Assembly: GCA_910588955.1 (NCBI GenBank) | Contig: CAJURQ010000001.1 | Span: forward strand, 248,001-312,000 | Reading direction: 5' to 3' | Length of the DNA stretch: 64,000 nt | From: an uncultured Lachnospiraceae bacterium | Lineage (GTDB): Bacteria > Bacillota > Clostridia > Lachnospirales > Lachnospiraceae | Part shown: positions 8,601 through 16,612 of the stretch, piece by piece | Layout of the letters: each line of letters begins with the position of its first letter | Position numbering within the stretch: the stretch's first letter is position 1 | The notes under the pieces: model-generated | What the model was told of the DNA's origin: nothing | The model's input: the letters and a program-made list of their open reading frames with translations, nothing else | The model's database searches: none | Position numbers and translations under genes: made by a program

Positions 8601-9164
8601 CTATTTTAAAAATGAAGGATTCCCTGCAAAAAGGTAAGCGGCAATCTGTGCGCGGGAACTGAACTCTTCCGTCTCCAACAATTCCCGTACTTCCTCTTTC
8701 GTATAAAAATCAGCGGTAATCTGTTCGTTTTCCGAGGTGTGATCCTCAAAATTCCCCTCCGCATCCACGAAAGCGATCTGCGTCTTCACGTCGGAGAAGG
8801 CGACCGCGGCGAAGGACGGCGGCAGAATGCTGTGGATTTTCTTTATGCCGAGCCCCGTTTCCTCGTAGAGCTCCCTCTGGATACATTCTTCCAGAGACTC
8901 TCCCTCATTGATCATGCCGGCGCAGAGATTGTAGACAAAACGGTTGACGCCCATGCGAAATTCCCGTAGGAGCAGCATTTTCCCCTCATGAAACGCGACG
9001 ATGGAGACGCCGCTTACACGCTGCCCGATTGCCTCCGGACCTGAAATCTCGTGACGGCTCACGATCTCATACTTTTTTTCGCGCCCCGCTTTATTCTGGT
9101 AGGTCAGCTCATAGTTTTTTAAGTATTTTCCGTCTTTAACCTTCTCCATATGTAACAGCTTCAT
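8601..9164 (-). CDS. NUDIX hydrolase, ADP-ribose pyrophosphatase-like
   Basis: About 187 residues with a complete Nudix box (GMINEGE...RELYEETGL, fitting Gx5Ex7REUxEExGU) in the middle of the protein. Its closest functional class is ADP-sugar pyrophosphatases, but the substrate cannot be fixed from sequence. I chose the ATG at 9164 (MKLLHMEKV), which has AGGAA ten bases upstream; a GTG at 9224 would also be in frame. It sits between rng and lspA in one minus-strand run. Confidence 0.85.
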   Translation of the reverse strand: MKLLHMEKVKDGKYLKNYELTYQNKAGREKKYEIVSRHEISGPEAIGQRVSGVSIVAFHEGKMLLLREFRMGVNRFVYNLCAGMINEGESLEECIQRELYEETGLGIKKIHSILPPSFAAVAFSDVKTQIAFVDAEGNFEDHTSENEQITADFYTKEEVRELLETEEFSSRAQIAAYLFAGNPSFLK

Positions 9165-9239
9165 ATCAGTCTGGTTCCTTTCTGTTGATGCATCGTCAGT
9201 CCCTTTTTCATGCAAAGCGGACACGGATTTTCGCGACTC

Positions 9240-10433
9240 CTACAGGTTTCGCAGCTGCTCCGCAAGGCTTGGTGCGACCTTCTTTCGGGTCAGCTCCATA
9301 AGCCCCAGAGCCGTCATATCAATCGCCCTTGCGGGAACAGGGTCCTTCATTAAAAGCTCTCGCATATATGCCAGCAGTTCCGCCTCACGCTCCCTGCTTT
9401 TCAAATTGATAAAATCCACAAGAATCATGCCGGACAGGTTTCGTGCCCGCAGGTGGAGGGCGATCATTTCCGCCGCCTCCCTGTTGATGCGGTAGAACGT
9501 CTCCTCCTTATCTTTGCCCGATTCATACTTTCCCGTGTTGACGTCGACGGATATAAGCGCCTCCGTTGGCTCGATCACCAGATAACCGCCAGATTTTAGC
9601 CACACCTTTTTTTCGGTAAGCTCCTGTAACCGTTCTTCCACCGCATACAGCTTATGAAGCGGCAAAAGAGAATCCTCGTAGAGCCTGATGGGAATGTCCG
9701 CCTTCCTGCACGGTTCCAGAAGGGTGTCGTACACTTCCGGCAGATCGGTGATGACCTCATTGTACTCGGTCCGGTAGGCGTTTTCCACAAAGGAGACATA
9801 GTCCGGCTTATTTCGGTACAGACAACTGTAGCAGGTGCGGGACGGCGCAATCTCCAGAATATGTGTCAGCGTGTCCTCCAGAGAGCGCGCCTCCTCCAGA
9901 AGCGGGTCGTCATCGTCAATGGTTCCGGCGTTCATCCGCACAATGAGCCGGAAACGTTCGGATATCTGTCCAAGTTCCTTCAATTCGCGAAAATACGTCT
10001 GTCTTTCGGCGTCCAGCTTGGCGGAAACCTGCACCCCAGTCCTTGCGCCCTCCGGCTTTATACCCACCACCGCGTACTGCCCGGGCAGGGACAGTCTGGT
10101 GGTCACGCCGGCAAGCTTCGTCTTTATCGGCTCTTTGGTGACCTGTACCAGCAGCTCGTCGCCGGGCTTTAGTCTGCCGTCCGGCTTTCGGTTTAACACA
10201 AAAGCGGTAGCAGCGTCTGTGATCGGAAGGAAGGTCAGGAACCTGCCCCCCAGATCGATAAAAGCAGCGCTGATATTGGGGGAAATGCTCTGCACCTTGC
10301 CGATATAGATATCACCTACCGCTGCCGCCGCATCCTGCTGCGCGCGGGCGGCAAGAATCCTGTTGTCGCTCATAAGGAGGCTGAGGCGTTTTTTATGCAA
10401 TTTCAGGATGAGAATCTTGCCCTCTGTGCCCAT
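9240..10433 (-). CDS. rng: Ribonuclease E/G family endoribonuclease
   Basis: 397-residue RNase G-type enzyme that cleaves 5'-monophosphorylated single-stranded RNA. It has an N-terminal S1-like domain (GDIYIGKVQ...AAFIDLG) and a DNase-I-like catalytic part with the metal-binding aspartates in SVDVNTGK and VDFINL. The C-terminal zinc-link (CPxC) of longer RNase E/G proteins is not visible, as is usual for short clostridial forms. Clostridial genomes commonly keep rng between TIGR03936 and rplU. Here extra genes have entered on both sides. Confidence 0.92.
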   Translation of the reverse strand: MGTEGKILILKLHKKRLSLLMSDNRILAARAQQDAAAAVGDIYIGKVQSISPNISAAFIDLGGRFLTFLPITDAATAFVLNRKPDGRLKPGDELLVQVTKEPIKTKLAGVTTRLSLPGQYAVVGIKPEGARTGVQVSAKLDAERQTYFRELKELGQISERFRLIVRMNAGTIDDDDPLLEEARSLEDTLTHILEIAPSRTCYSCLYRNKPDYVSFVENAYRTEYNEVITDLPEVYDTLLEPCRKADIPIRLYEDSLLPLHKLYAVEERLQELTEKKVWLKSGGYLVIEPTEALISVDVNTGKYESGKDKEETFYRINREAAEMIALHLRARNLSGMILVDFINLKSREREAELLAYMRELLMKDPVPARAIDMTALGLMELTRKKVAPSLAEQLRNL

Positions 10434-10484
10434 AGCGTGGCTGTCTCCTGTTTTGTTTTTTTATTGTACATTGTTATCGCATAC

Positions 10485-10513
10485 ATTATAACAAATTATC
10501 TCTATAACAACAA
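10485..10513 (-). promoter_or_regulatory. rng: Promoter of rng
   Basis: Minus strand: TTGTTG (10513-10508), 17 bases, TATAAT (10490-10485), about 52 bases before the rng ATG and just downstream of the terminator of the preceding unit. Confidence 0.7.
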
Positions 10514-10530
10514 ATCATTTCGCGTTTTGT

Positions 10531-10567
10531 GTATAAAAATCGAGTAGGGAAGATTTTTCCCTACTCG
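10531..10567 (-). terminator. Intrinsic terminator after the ybjQ-family gene
   Basis: Arms CGAGTAGGGAA and TTCCCTACTCG form a perfect 11-bp stem with a five-base loop (10541-10567). On the minus strand ATTTTTATAC follows directly. It ends the MerR-YbjQ unit 14 bases after its last stop codon. Confidence 0.92.
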
Positions 10568-10581
10568 CCGCGTAACACATA

Positions 10582-10896
10582 TTACAATTTGTACTTTACC
10601 GCCGTACCGTAGGCGATCACCTCCGCCGCGCCCTGCATGATGGAGGACGACGCGTAGCGGATGTTGATGATGGCGTCTGCACCAAGCGATTCAGCCTCAT
10701 CAACCATGCGCTTGATCGCGATCTGTCTTGCCTGATTGAGCATTTCCGTGTATTCTTTCAGTTCCCCGCCTACCAAAGTTTTGATACCTGCCATGAAATC
10801 GCGTCCTACGTTTCTGCACTGGACGACGTTCCCCTTGACAATTCCCAATGTTTTCAGTTCTTTTCCTGTGATAAAATCAGTATTTACGAGCAGCAT
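10582..10896 (-). CDS. YbjQ/UPF0145 family heavy-metal-binding-domain protein
   Basis: 104-residue homopentamer-type protein of the YbjQ family, recognised by TDFITGKELKTLGIVKGNVVQ at the start and the Gly-Ala-Asp-Ala-(I/V)-(I/V)-x-(I/V)-R-(Y/F) block near the end. The family's function is not established. The ATG at 10896 is chosen because AGGAGG lies seven bases upstream, inside the end of the merR gene, which it overlaps. The overlap makes co-regulation with the MerR protein near certain. Confidence 0.88.
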   Translation of the reverse strand: MLLVNTDFITGKELKTLGIVKGNVVQCRNVGRDFMAGIKTLVGGELKEYTEMLNQARQIAIKRMVDEAESLGADAIINIRYASSSIMQGAAEVIAYGTAVKYKL

Positions 10897-11518
10897 CCTC
10901 TTCTCCTCCTTCAATCTCCTTCATTCTCTGTAACAGCACGGCGACAATCGCCAGAATCATAACAACGGGAACCAGAATAAACAGTCCCGCCGCGAGCAAG
11001 GGCATGTCGTCAGCCAGATATGCCCAGACTGTAAAGGCGATGATCCCAACCATCAGCAAAATAACCAGACCGCCGAAAATCATGGGCGCCAGCTTCTTTT
11101 GCAGAATGTCGTGTCTGTTTACGTTTAAGAATTTTGTGCCTTCCTGTTCCATTACTACCATCCTTTCTAAGTATTGGTCAGGAGAGAAGGCGGTATACTG
11201 GCATGTCTCTTCACTCAGAAAGCGGCACAGGCGGGTAGTCTCTTCAAGGCTTGCCCGTTCCCGCTCTAATAGGATGACCTGTCTTTGCAGCGCGTCCGCA
11301 AGAAGCAGGTCGCCCTTCTGGATCCGTCTGATCTCTTCTATGGGAAGAGACAGTTTGCGAAGCATCTTGATCTTTTTCAGTTCGGTGACATCCTCCTCGG
11401 AATAGTCGCGATACCCGTTTTCCATGTTGCGTTTCGGATTTAACAGTCCCTGCTGTTCATAGAAACGGATATTTTTCTTCGTGATGCCTACCTGCTGTTC
11501 TACCTCGTTGATTTTCAT
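10877..11518 (-). CDS. MerR-family transcriptional regulator with membrane-anchored C-terminus
   Basis: 213 residues. Residues 1-70 are a MerR winged helix (INEVEQQVGITKKNIRFYEQQGLL...GYRDYSEED), followed by a dimerisation helix (75-115). Instead of a soluble effector pocket, residues 145-200 hold two hydrophobic helices (FGGLVILLMVGIIAFTVWAY and the LLAAGLFILVPVVMILAIV stretch) with short charged ends, so the regulator should sit in the membrane. The promoter before it has the 19-bp spacer with a central dyad that MerR proteins distort, so it probably controls itself and the YbjQ gene. The inducer is unknown. Confidence 0.9.
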   Translation of the reverse strand: MKINEVEQQVGITKKNIRFYEQQGLLNPKRNMENGYRDYSEEDVTELKKIKMLRKLSLPIEEIRRIQKGDLLLADALQRQVILLERERASLEETTRLCRFLSEETCQYTAFSPDQYLERMVVMEQEGTKFLNVNRHDILQKKLAPMIFGGLVILLMVGIIAFTVWAYLADDMPLLAAGLFILVPVVMILAIVAVLLQRMKEIEGGEEDAARKY

Positions 11519-11564
11519 GCTGCATCCTCCTTGCCGAAACCGCCGGTTTTCTCCTGTTACGGAC

Positions 11565-11595
11565 AGAATAAGGCTTCCACAAGGTGGAAGGTCAA
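11565..11595 (-). promoter_or_regulatory. MerR-type 19-bp-spacer promoter with operator dyad
   Basis: Minus strand: TTGACC (11595-11590), a 19-base spacer, TATTCT (11570-11565). CTTCCAC/GTGGAAG arms with a three-base centre (11574-11590) lie within the spacer. This is the classic layout of promoters that MerR proteins activate by DNA untwisting. It drives the merR-ybjQ pair. Confidence 0.85.
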
Positions 11596-11613
11596 GAGAA
11601 ATTTTAAATTTTT

Positions 11614-12309
11614 TTAATTTTGAAAAAGAAGCGGCACGAGATGTCTCGTCTCCCCCTCTTTAGCGAGGTTTGCGTAGGTCTCCAGCCGCGTCACTTGCAC
11701 GTCAAAGTCAGGTATGTCACAGCCCGCAAAGGCACAGAGCTTTTCAAAAACCACTGTCGGTTTGATGTTGCCGCTGCTGCTGGCATCCACAAGCATATGA
11801 ACCGCGCCGTCCTCCTCGCCAATCTCATAGATGCCCTCCTTTAAGTCCAGCTCGATCACGTTCTTTTTCGTTTCTTTTGTATAAGGAATGTGCTCCTGTG
11901 CGTAAAACTGTCTGATTTTTTCTGACAAGTCGTCAATCGGAAATTCGCCCTCCTTCATCTGCAGACGGTAGGAAGCCGCAGCTACGCTTGCCATGGCATT
12001 TTTCGCCTGATCCGGCAGTACATTTACGGCAAGCACTTCCACACCCTCCACCATGACCCGGTTCAGCGCATCTTTCAGATCCTCCGGCGTTGACATCGAC
12101 ACAACTTCCAGATCCAAGTATTCGCCCCGGCTTTCGATTCCAACGCCTAGGGGCGCGGCAAAGGACATAATCTGATGGGGGCTGAATCCTTCCGAATATT
12201 TCACGTCAATTCCTGCCCTCCTGACCGCTTTCTGGAAAAAGCGCATCATGTCGAGATGTCCGATAAATTTCATGGCGCCGTATTTGGCGAATTTGATTCT
12301 GACTTTCAT
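11614..12309 (-). CDS. TIGR03936 / DUF2344 family protein, partner of the TIGR03960 radical-SAM protein
   Basis: 231 residues opening MKVRIKFAKYGAMKFIGHLD and containing RRAGIDVKYSEGFSPHQ and PLGVGIESRGEYLD, which are hallmarks of the radical-SAM-linked family TIGR03936 (DUF2344). In most Clostridia this gene lies directly after, or is fused to, the TIGR03960 gene. Here they are about 5.8 kb apart, separated by the TIR-LRR cassette. The biochemical role is unproven; an RNA-modification function is often suspected because rng and rplU are neighbours. Confidence 0.88.
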   Translation of the reverse strand: MKVRIKFAKYGAMKFIGHLDMMRFFQKAVRRAGIDVKYSEGFSPHQIMSFAAPLGVGIESRGEYLDLEVVSMSTPEDLKDALNRVMVEGVEVLAVNVLPDQAKNAMASVAAASYRLQMKEGEFPIDDLSEKIRQFYAQEHIPYTKETKKNVIELDLKEGIYEIGEEDGAVHMLVDASSSGNIKPTVVFEKLCAFAGCDIPDFDVQVTRLETYANLAKEGETRHLVPLLFQN

Positions 12310-12321
12310 GCGGTTACCTCA

Positions 12322-13092
12322 TTATTTCCCGGATTCCTTTAAATATCTGTCAAGATTTCTCTTATAAAGTTCGATCACCTGATTTTTATTTGCCACAGCA
12401 TCATACTGCTTTCCTTCATAGGTAAAGCTTCGCGCCAAAATAGTCAGCGGATTGTGCTTTTCAATCTCAGCAATAAGCTTTTCGGAATACTCCTGCGTGC
12501 TCTCCGTCTCCTTCAGTTCCCCGTCAATCCGAAGCAGGTAGAAACCGGTAAATTCGGTGCCTCTGTGGTCTATATTATGCCATGCCGCAACGATATCCGA
12601 ATATCTGGCGTGTGTCATGCCGTTGGGAATCTTCATCCAGTTCCGGGTAAAGACGCCCGAATTGGACTCGTCCTCTTTGCTTGCATGATTTTTGCCAAAC
12701 AGGAAGAACAGATTGTCCTGGTTTTCACGGACTTCCCTGTAATAATCGCAGATCTCCTCAGGCGTGTAGAGATCATTATCATACCATTTGCTGAGGTTTT
12801 CCGCAATGGATGTCGCCGGCTGTCTGCCGATTCTGACGGCAAATACAAAGCTCGCAACACTGATTATTACCGCGGCAACGGTGACTAAAATCTGCATGAC
12901 GGCGCTTTCATACAAAACGCCGAGGAAGAGATGGTTTACCACAGCCGAAATCAGTGCAAAGAACCCGAGAAACCATAATGCGCCGATTTCGCTTGTACGT
13001 TTGTGCTTTACTTCCAGCTCCTCCTGCGTATGGCTCATAAATTCTCTTTGCTCTGCGGTCATTGGTCCGAATATCATTCTTTTGTTCAACAT
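12322..13092 (-). CDS. Unknown two-helix membrane protein of the TIR cassette
   Basis: 256 residues that I do not recognise. A soluble, charged N-terminus (1-35) is followed by two transmembrane helices (about 37-60 and 64-90) and a C-terminal cytosolic-looking domain of about 165 residues with many aromatic and charged residues and a Lys-rich end. It starts 46 bases after the TIR-LRR stop and ends 12 bases before the TIGR03936 start, so it is probably the last gene of the cassette and read with it. No catalytic motif is visible. Confidence 0.75.
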   Translation of the reverse strand: MLNKRMIFGPMTAEQREFMSHTQEELEVKHKRTSEIGALWFLGFFALISAVVNHLFLGVLYESAVMQILVTVAAVIISVASFVFAVRIGRQPATSIAENLSKWYDNDLYTPEEICDYYREVRENQDNLFFLFGKNHASKEDESNSGVFTRNWMKIPNGMTHARYSDIVAAWHNIDHRGTEFTGFYLLRIDGELKETESTQEYSEKLIAEIEKHNPLTILARSFTYEGKQYDAVANKNQVIELYKRNLDRYLKESGK

Positions 13093-13138
13093 TTTCTTAT
13101 CCTCTCCTTATTTATGTGACGTTTTATGTGTACGGTTT

Positions 13139-15916
13139 CTATTCCGTTTCGGATTGATTGACAATCAGTACGGACTCGCCGAGCCCCTCTGTGCTTTCCA
13201 GAGGATTATTCCCGCAGATTACTTTTTTCAGAGAAGGCATTCCGGTCAGAGGGGAAAGACTCGTGATGTAATTGTTGGAGATATCCAGAACCTCCAGCGT
13301 GGGCAGAGCTTGGGCAAAGGAAAGATCCGCCAGACTGTTTCCGCTCAGATACAGTGCTTTGAGCGACGGAAACCGGCTCAAAAAATCAAGGTGGTCCCCC
13401 AGTTCCACGTCGTCATAGCCGACTGCCTTAAAACCGCCGCTGCCGTCTACCTGAACATTTGTGTACAGCATAACGTTGTTCATATGGAGGATTTCCAGGG
13501 AATCATTTTGCCCCACCTCGTCAAAATCTATCTCGCATTGGATGTCGTTTAAATTCAGTTCCCGCAAATTCGGCATATTGAAGAGTACCGCCAAATTTTC
13601 ATAGCTCATGGTCCCTTGCAGATTAAGCCGTTCCAGTGAATGTAAATCCGCAATCGCCGGGAGTCCTTCGCTGTAGTTCTGCAAGGTGACAGACAGCGAT
13701 CTCAAAGAAGCAAGCTTTGACGCGTCAAATGCAGACGGCAGCGTGCAGCCGGTCAGACTGAGTTCTGTCAATTCCGGCAGACTCTCGATAAAGGAACAGT
13801 CCTGCATATAATACAGAGACAATTTCTTTAAAGAAGTCAGGTTCTTCAAATCCGGCTCAGGACAGCCGTACGGCACATCCAGAACAAGTTCCTGTAAGCC
13901 GTCAAGTGTTTCCAATGTACTCAGATTTTTCAGTTCTGTGCAGTCTGTAATGGAAAAAGCCTCCAGCGCGGCACAATTTTCCAACCCATACAGCGCCTGT
14001 ATTTGGCAGTATGTGATTTCCAGTCGTTTCAGCTGCGATAAATGACTGACAAAGTCAATGGATTTTAAACCATAAGCATCCAGCCGCAGCGTTTCCAGTG
14101 CAGATAGTTCTCCGATCACAGTGAAATCCTTTAAGCCTTCATCCCCGCAAAGCGTCAGATTTTTTAGTTTTTTTAAACTCACAAGAGCGTCTATATTCGT
14201 GATTTCCGAATAATCCAGATATAAAGTTTCCAGATTCTCGAATTGACTGATCCCCTCCAGGCTTTCCACGCCGGCGTTAAATCCCAGTTCTTTTATGGCT
14301 CCCGGATTTTCCAATATGGATGCAGCCTGCGCCGGATTGTCAAAGTAGGCGCTGACGCTTACGAGCGGCAGACCCTTCACATCCTCAGCGGAAAGTCCGC
14401 CGCATACCTCAAGCTTTTGTAATCCGGTGAACATAGAGAGACCATTTGTATCTAACCCGGCGTCTGAAGAAAATTCGATCCATGTCAGCCCTTCCGCACT
14501 GTTTTCAAACAGGTCTTCTGACCCGGTAAAAGGGAAAACCGGCGGTTCCGTGCTGTATCCGACATGCCAGATATTGCTCTCACGCCGGACTGCAAGCTGC
14601 TGTATTTTCGCAAGCTGGCTCTCCGTGACTTCCTTCGCCGGAATCTGGTATACACGGGAAGCAAATTCTGCCAAAATTCCCTGAAGAACAGCGTCCTCTT
14701 CTGTCAGCGGTTCATCCTGAAAATGCTGAGTCTCCATACTGCCTGTCTGGTCGGTTTCCCCCGCCATTTCCGTTTGCGTCGTTCCCGCCGCTTTGTCTTC
14801 CTGAATCATTTTTATACGCCGATAAAGACCTTTCGCATTGAGCAGCGTGATAAAGACTACAAGCGCAACTCCGCATGCCACACCCCGCTTCCATCCGTAG
14901 GGTTCCCATCCGGTTTTATGCGTTTCTGTCGGCTCTGCAATCTGATAATCAATCTTTTCGGCTCTCGAGAGAGATGGTGTCGGCGTCGGCATATTTGGCG
15001 CCGGCATGACAGCATGGGGGTTATCGCCGATGATTTTTCTGATGCCGTGCAGCAGGTCCTGCATGAACCCCAGCTGTGCCATATTGAGAGCCTGTAAATG
15101 GGAAAATTCATCCGGCAGATCATAGGGATCCATATCCCGGTATGCCGGAATCAGGATTTTCGATTCTCCTTTTTGGATGAGCGACAGATATCTGCTCCAC
15201 TCATTCTTCACCCACACGGACTGAATATTCTGCGGATCGGTTCCTATGACGATCATAATTTTCGCGGAATGGAGCGCAGCGAAGATATATGGTTCATACG
15301 CCTCGCCCAGCTTATTTTGCAGGGTGATTCTTGAAAAAAACACCCGGTAGCCTTCCTTGCACAGATGATAATATATTTCGTCGGCAAGCACACTGTCTCT
15401 CGTGCGCTGCCCGTTCTCGTCCGTTTCCTTGTAACAGATAAAAATATCATAAGGCGGCTCTTTTAGCGACACCTGCAAAATCCCCTTCTGTATCGCGTCA
15501 ATCTGCGCCGCTTCCTGCTCATAAAGTTTGACTTGCACAGCGTCCGCGTATCGAAGGGCGGCACGGTAATCCTCATCCGCCAGAATAGAAGTATACTGTG
15601 CCCTGTTTATGGTGGGAATCCGTTTGTGGGTCGCCGGATCTTCCACATATTCTACTCCGTAACGGCACAGGACAATGGACCAATAGGCTTCGCTGTCCGT
15701 CTGGTCTTCATGCAGAAGCTGCTCGTAAAGCGCCATTGCCATATCGTAGTCATTGCGGCGCCGGAAGTGGTTTGCACGCTCATAAAGCCGAACACGCTGC
15801 TCGCTGTCAATCCGGGGAACCGTCTGGCTTGTTCCGCAATAGGGACATCTGGCAGTAGTCATGCCGTCAGACAGTTCCAGATCGCCGCCGCACATTTTAC
15901 AAGTCAAAACAGCCAT
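13139..15916 (-). CDS. Zinc-ribbon / TIR / transmembrane / leucine-rich-repeat protein
   Basis: 925 residues in five parts. A zinc ribbon (Cys6, Cys9, Cys24, Cys27) is followed by a TPR-like helical stretch (40-95). A TIR domain spans about 155-290, with the box-1 strand YDIFICYKE at 156, GYRVFFSR at 189, and Glu205 or Glu208 in the helix where TIR NADases carry their catalytic Glu. After a Pro-rich linker comes one transmembrane helix at 343-360. Residues 450-920 are 15 or more SDS22-like leucine-rich repeats of about 22 residues. TIR domains in bacteria act as NAD-consuming effectors or signalling modules; LRRs bind ligands. This is the domain set of an animal Toll-like receptor in reverse order. 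Start: ATG with AAGGAGG upstream. Which side of the membrane the LRRs face is not certain from flanking charges. Confidence 0.9.
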   Translation of the reverse strand: MAVLTCKMCGGDLELSDGMTTARCPYCGTSQTVPRIDSEQRVRLYERANHFRRRNDYDMAMALYEQLLHEDQTDSEAYWSIVLCRYGVEYVEDPATHKRIPTINRAQYTSILADEDYRAALRYADAVQVKLYEQEAAQIDAIQKGILQVSLKEPPYDIFICYKETDENGQRTRDSVLADEIYYHLCKEGYRVFFSRITLQNKLGEAYEPYIFAALHSAKIMIVIGTDPQNIQSVWVKNEWSRYLSLIQKGESKILIPAYRDMDPYDLPDEFSHLQALNMAQLGFMQDLLHGIRKIIGDNPHAVMPAPNMPTPTPSLSRAEKIDYQIAEPTETHKTGWEPYGWKRGVACGVALVVFITLLNAKGLYRRIKMIQEDKAAGTTQTEMAGETDQTGSMETQHFQDEPLTEEDAVLQGILAEFASRVYQIPAKEVTESQLAKIQQLAVRRESNIWHVGYSTEPPVFPFTGSEDLFENSAEGLTWIEFSSDAGLDTNGLSMFTGLQKLEVCGGLSAEDVKGLPLVSVSAYFDNPAQAASILENPGAIKELGFNAGVESLEGISQFENLETLYLDYSEITNIDALVSLKKLKNLTLCGDEGLKDFTVIGELSALETLRLDAYGLKSIDFVSHLSQLKRLEITYCQIQALYGLENCAALEAFSITDCTELKNLSTLETLDGLQELVLDVPYGCPEPDLKNLTSLKKLSLYYMQDCSFIESLPELTELSLTGCTLPSAFDASKLASLRSLSVTLQNYSEGLPAIADLHSLERLNLQGTMSYENLAVLFNMPNLRELNLNDIQCEIDFDEVGQNDSLEILHMNNVMLYTNVQVDGSGGFKAVGYDDVELGDHLDFLSRFPSLKALYLSGNSLADLSFAQALPTLEVLDISNNYITSLSPLTGMPSLKKVICGNNPLESTEGLGESVLIVNQSETE

Positions 15917-15928
15917 TTTTGCCCCTCC

Positions 15929-16612
15929 TTATCTTTTTTCCTTGCAGATTCTGTCTCTTTCTTTCAAAAGTCCTGTCATCCGATTACAGAGCGCAGACGC
16001 GGCGTCGGCATCTCCCGCAAGAGATACGTCCTCAATCTCGGTGAGCAGGGTCTCTATTTCTTTTTCGATTTCCAGTGAGTTGTCTGTCGAGGTGGGATTG
16101 TAAAACCGCATTTCGTCCGCCAATTTCCGCAGGTTTGTTAAAATTTCTTCCTGATCACAGTGCAAAACCAAGCGGTTCAGCCGCTCTCTAAACTCCTGCA
16201 TCTGCGCCGTGCTTTTCTGTGTTTCCGCATTTTGGCGGATGACTTCTTTACAAGCGGCTTCTACGGCATAAAATCCGACGATGGCAGCCAATAAAATGAC
16301 CACCTCTACCGCGATAGCGGCAAATACGGAAATATGCGCGGAAAATTTCATAAGAAGCAGACTGGCGGCAAACTGCACAATCAAATAGAGCGCGCAGATT
16401 CTGATCCCCGGAAAATCAAGCGCCCGGTCTTTCATTTCGGCATCCTGCCTGACAAGAGCATGAAGGGTGTGAATCTGCGCGATAAATGCCGGCACGGAAA
16501 AGCCGGATGCAATCCAAAAGATGGCGCTTTTGGGAAATGATACAATAACCGCTGTATAGAGAACCAGTACAAGAAAAATCAGAACATATCCTTTTAACAC
16601 TCTCCTATTCAT
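15929..16612 (-). CDS. Unknown membrane protein with C-terminal coiled coil, between SPFH and TIR genes
   Basis: 227 residues. Four hydrophobic helices (about 8-25, 30-48, 70-88, 93-115) precede a long charged coiled-coil region (120-227) rich in Glu, Lys and Leu. I do not recognise a named family. Its ATG overlaps the end of the SPFH gene by eight bases and the TIR-LRR gene starts 12 bases after its stop, so the three are tightly coupled. A role as membrane adaptor between the SPFH scaffold and the TIR protein is inference only. Confidence 0.8.
   Translation of the reverse strand: MNRRVLKGYVLIFLVLVLYTAVIVSFPKSAIFWIASGFSVPAFIAQIHTLHALVRQDAEMKDRALDFPGIRICALYLIVQFAASLLLMKFSAHISVFAAIAVEVVILLAAIVGFYAVEAACKEVIRQNAETQKSTAQMQEFRERLNRLVLHCDQEEILTNLRKLADEMRFYNPTSTDNSLEIEKEIETLLTEIEDVSLAGDADAASALCNRMTGLLKERDRICKEKR

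Noticed and set aside
12788..13552. 254-codon open frame on the plus strand
   Set aside because: Runs antisense across two real genes and has no recognisable features.
13139..15916. Internalin-type virulence protein
   Set aside because: It has leucine-rich repeats but no signal peptide at the N-terminus and no LPXTG end; the TIR and zinc ribbon come first.
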